Source of the DNA: Patescibacteria group bacterium | GTDB taxonomy: Bacteria; Patescibacteriota; Patescibacteriia; UBA9934 | NCBI GenBank assembly: GCA_030916555.1 | Contig: JAUPWK010000027.1 | Span: forward strand, 1 to 14,808 | Reading direction: 5' to 3' | Length of the DNA stretch: 14,808 bases | In this document: positions 12,873-14,808 of the stretch, piece after piece | How positions within the stretch are numbered: position 1 is the first letter of the stretch | Layout: each line of letters starts with the position of its first letter | Position numbers and translations under genes: made by a program | The notes under the pieces: generated by a model | Told to the model about the DNA's origin: nothing | Databases searched by the model: none | Seen by the model: the letters and a program-made list of their open reading frames with translations, nothing else

Positions 12873-14696
12873 TCAATCAACTGTAACTGCTTTGGCAAGA
12901 TTTCTTGGTTTATCAGGATTGACGCCTTTGAGTACAGCCAACTCATAGGCAATAAGCTGCATGGGAACGGTGGCGAGTAGTCCTGAGAGTGAGCCATCTT
13001 TCGGTATGACAATGGTGTCATGCGCGATCTGTTCCGCAAGGCTTGGACGATCAGTGATAATAATAGTGCGGGCGCCGCGAGCTCTGACTTCTTCTGCGGC
13101 AGTACGCATGTGGTTCGCATGCTCATCATCCAGAATGATCAGGATCACCGGAGTGTTGTGTTCAATGAGCGCGAAAGGTCCGTGTTTGAGTGCGCCGCCC
13201 GGATAACCTTCAGCGTGCAGGTAGGTGATTTCTTTGATTTTAAGTGCACCTTCTTTGGCAATGGCCTCAGCATAGCCTTTGCCGAGAATAAACATGTGTT
13301 CGTGGTCAACAAGGGTTTTGGCAATTTCCTGACACTGCCCTCGGACTTTAAGAACTTCCTCCAGATTGGTCGAGAGTCGACGGAGTTCATCAATGAGCTG
13401 ACGCCGTTTGGCGGATTCTTTTTCACGCTGTTCGGCAAACCAGATACTCATGAGTTCTAGGGCGGTAACTTGAGTAACAAACGCTTTGGTAGAGGCTACT
13501 GCCCGTTCACGGCCAGCGTTCAAGTACACGCCGCACTGCGTTGTTCTTGCGATAAGTGACCCTACCGCGTTCACAACGGAAAAGACAGGTATACCTATGT
13601 CTTGAGCCAGGATCACAGCGCGGTGGACGTCTTTGGTTTCTCCGGATTGTGAGATCACAAGGAGCCCGGCGCTCGTACTTGGAAAGTGTTGTGGAGTAAG
13701 TTCTGAGGCATCAATGACCTGTACGGTTTCAAAGGCTCTGAGTGCTTGCATGGTGCGAGCGGCATAGAGTCCGGCGTGATAAGACGTGCCACAGGCGGCA
13801 ATTACCAGATGCTTGATTTGGGTTAATTCCTCCTGGCGTATCTCAAGGCCGCCGAGTTTAACTTCAGTTTCAGATTTGAGTCTGGCGCCGTGATTCAGGG
13901 TTCTTCTGACGGCTTCTGGTTGTTCTAAAATTTCTTTGATCGTCCAGTGAGGGTGCGGGTCTGGAGAGACGCTTACGCATTCTTCTGCAGCCTTTTCAAG
14001 GCGACTCAGATCTAAGCCTTCGCGGTTGGAACGAACAATGGCAATTTCACCATTTTGCAAGGCGATAAAATCACGAGTTGCCGCTCCAAAGGCTACCGGC
14101 TCTGAGGCGATGAACGCCTTGTCTTCGGCAACGCCGATAACAAGTGGGCTACCGTTTTTTGCGACCAAAATAGCGTCAGGGAGGAGGGGGGAGATGATAG
14201 CTAGCCCCCAGGTGCCTTCAAGTTGCTGCAAGCTGCTTTTCACGGCAGCAGTGAGATCAAGTCCATGATCAAGCTCATAGCCAATTAATTGGGCGATGAC
14301 CTCGGTATCAGTTTGTGACACGAAGGTGATACCGGAGGCTTGGAGTTTATCTTTTAGGGTGGTGTAGTTTGTGATGACGCCATTATGTACCACAGCTACG
14401 CGCGCTTTTGTGTCTAGGTGGGGGTGAGCATTGGTATCAGTTTTGGCGCCGTGAGTGGCCCAACGAGTATGGCCAATCCCAAGTCGATGGCCAACGTGCC
14501 GCGCGGCAGCATCTTTCAATTTTTGAATCGCGTCACCACTTTCTCCACTGGCGAATTTTGTAATGACGAGTTCTTGGCTGGGGGAGAGAGTGGCGATACC
14601 GGCGGAGTCGTAGCCGCGGTTCTCTAGGATGGTTAATCCGTCAGTAATATGATTGACAGCGTCCTCTTTTCCAATAAAGCCGATAATTCCACACAT
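12873..14696 (-). CDS. glmS: Glutamine--fructose-6-phosphate aminotransferase (isomerizing)
   Basis: It makes glucosamine-6-phosphate from fructose-6-phosphate and glutamine, the first step to UDP-GlcNAc for peptidoglycan and other surface sugars. The 607-residue length is standard. The N-terminal glutaminase domain (2-~225) has the catalytic Cys exposed after Met removal (MCGIIGF), ENRGYDS (25-31), HTRWATHG (76-83) and HNGVITNY (104-111). The isomerase half has two SIS domains: one with CGTSYHAGL (302-310), SQSGET (349-354) and ASTKAFVTQ (401-409), the second around LGKGYAEAIAKEGALKIKE (471-489) and HAEGYPGGALKHGP (494-507). The end, PRNLAKAVTVD, is the family's conserved C-terminus. The frame has an ATG four codons earlier (14708), but it is rejected because Cys must follow Met. 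No Shine-Dalgarno site. TGA is the stop codon. Confidence 0.97.
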   Translation of the reverse strand: MCGIIGFIGKEDAVNHITDGLTILENRGYDSAGIATLSPSQELVITKFASGESGDAIQKLKDAAARHVGHRLGIGHTRWATHGAKTDTNAHPHLDTKARVAVVHNGVITNYTTLKDKLQASGITFVSQTDTEVIAQLIGYELDHGLDLTAAVKSSLQQLEGTWGLAIISPLLPDAILVAKNGSPLVIGVAEDKAFIASEPVAFGAATRDFIALQNGEIAIVRSNREGLDLSRLEKAAEECVSVSPDPHPHWTIKEILEQPEAVRRTLNHGARLKSETEVKLGGLEIRQEELTQIKHLVIAACGTSYHAGLYAARTMQALRAFETVQVIDASELTPQHFPSTSAGLLVISQSGETKDVHRAVILAQDIGIPVFSVVNAVGSLIARTTQCGVYLNAGRERAVASTKAFVTQVTALELMSIWFAEQREKESAKRRQLIDELRRLSTNLEEVLKVRGQCQEIAKTLVDHEHMFILGKGYAEAIAKEGALKIKEITYLHAEGYPGGALKHGPFALIEHNTPVILIILDDEHANHMRTAAEEVRARGARTIIITDRPSLAEQIAHDTIVIPKDGSLSGLLATVPMQLIAYELAVLKGVNPDKPRNLAKAVTVD

Positions 14697-14709
14697 ATAT
14701 GCAAACAAT

Positions 14710-14744
14710 AAAGCGTGAAGTTCTTTGAGGATACTCCACGCTTT
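14710..14744. terminator. Hairpin upstream of glmS, probable terminator
   Basis: AAAGCGTG (14710-14717) pairs perfectly with CACGCTTT (14737-14744) around a 19-base loop in which AGT/ACT can add three pairs. On the + strand it is followed by TTTTTGTTTT (14742-14751), a good T tract; on the - strand by TTTATTGTTT. It most likely ends a - strand gene that enters from beyond the window, and so isolates glmS. A role as a glmS leader structure is possible, since it lies 13 bases before the glmS ATG. Confidence 0.6.
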
Positions 14745-14808
14745 TTGTTTTGATAAATTTGTCTGGGGAAAAGTTGACAGCTAGTCAAGATCAAGTGGCT
14801 TGCGAAAG

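Noticed and set aside
13020..13460. + strand open frame of 146 codons inside glmS
   Set aside because: Fully antisense to a strongly conserved part of GlmS; no promoter or ribosome site.
14697..14708. Earlier ATG of glmS adding MFAY
   Set aside because: The glutaminase nucleophile must be Cys directly after the initiator Met; a four-residue extension would bury it.
14697..14808. glmS ribozyme or riboswitch upstream of glmS
   Set aside because: Only 13 bases separate the ATG from a terminator-like hairpin, and the rest does not hold the long ribozyme core.
14781..14808. Possible end of a - strand gene (frame ending in KPLDLD then TAG)
   Set aside because: Only eight codons are visible, which cannot be told from chance, though a terminator just downstream (14710-14744) would fit it.
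1..14808. UGA read as glycine (code 25)
   Set aside because: glmS ends with TGA right after its conserved C-terminus, and no gene here is broken by in-frame TGA.

Overview
The window reads as bacterial chromosome of moderate GC with tightly packed genes, many short intergenic gaps, convergent pairs that share terminators, and few recognisable Shine-Dalgarno sites. The gene set is housekeeping (GreA-type factor, cold-shock protein, GlmS, two ABC-F proteins) mixed with poorly conserved secreted or membrane proteins. This style, and the DUF5701-like tail on a transporter, made me think of a Candidate Phyla Radiation / Patescibacteria genome. That is an inference from style, not a proven placement. 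TGA is a real stop here: glmS ends with TGA directly after the family's conserved C-terminus. The UGA=Gly code of Gracilibacteria/SR1 is therefore unlikely. I see no rRNA, tRNA, CRISPR array, insertion sequence or att site, and no gene-free stretch exceeds about 140 bases.

Layout. 1-189 is the tail of an ABC-F ATPase. 228-2223 is a three-gene + operon: ECF-type sigma factor, three-TM membrane protein, and secreted helical-repeat protein with His-rich stretches. It ends in a hairpin shared with a convergent greA-like gene (2257-2763, -). greA and an 801-residue DHA2-type efflux transporter (2844-5249, +) diverge from back-to-back promoters whose -35 boxes overlap. The transporter carries an extra C-terminal soluble domain of about 250 residues. 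Next come a cold-shock protein with a structured leader (5386-5592), a complete Uup-like ABC-F protein (5675-7456) and a membrane-anchored or lipoprotein-like extracytoplasmic protein (7521-8177).

8213-10866 lies on the - strand: a charged coiled-coil protein of unknown function, then a second sigma module in which an ECF sigma factor (10279-10866) overlaps a single-TM protein with a large ectodomain (8811-10289). Divergent from it are a 62-codon gene with a strong Shine-Dalgarno site and GC-rich codons (10950-11138) and a YadG/YadH-type ABC-2 exporter pair (11222-12869). glmS (12873-14696, -) converges on the exporter with only 3 bases between the stops, and a hairpin lies just upstream of glmS.

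How the genes may work together. Two envelope-signalling modules (sigma factor plus membrane partner) lie within 15 kb, next to two export systems and several secreted or surface proteins. GlmS supplies glucosamine-6-phosphate for envelope sugars. ABC-F, Gre and cold-shock proteins act in translation and transcription upkeep. Promoters, terminators and the sigma/anti-sigma pairings are read from sequence and gene order only.
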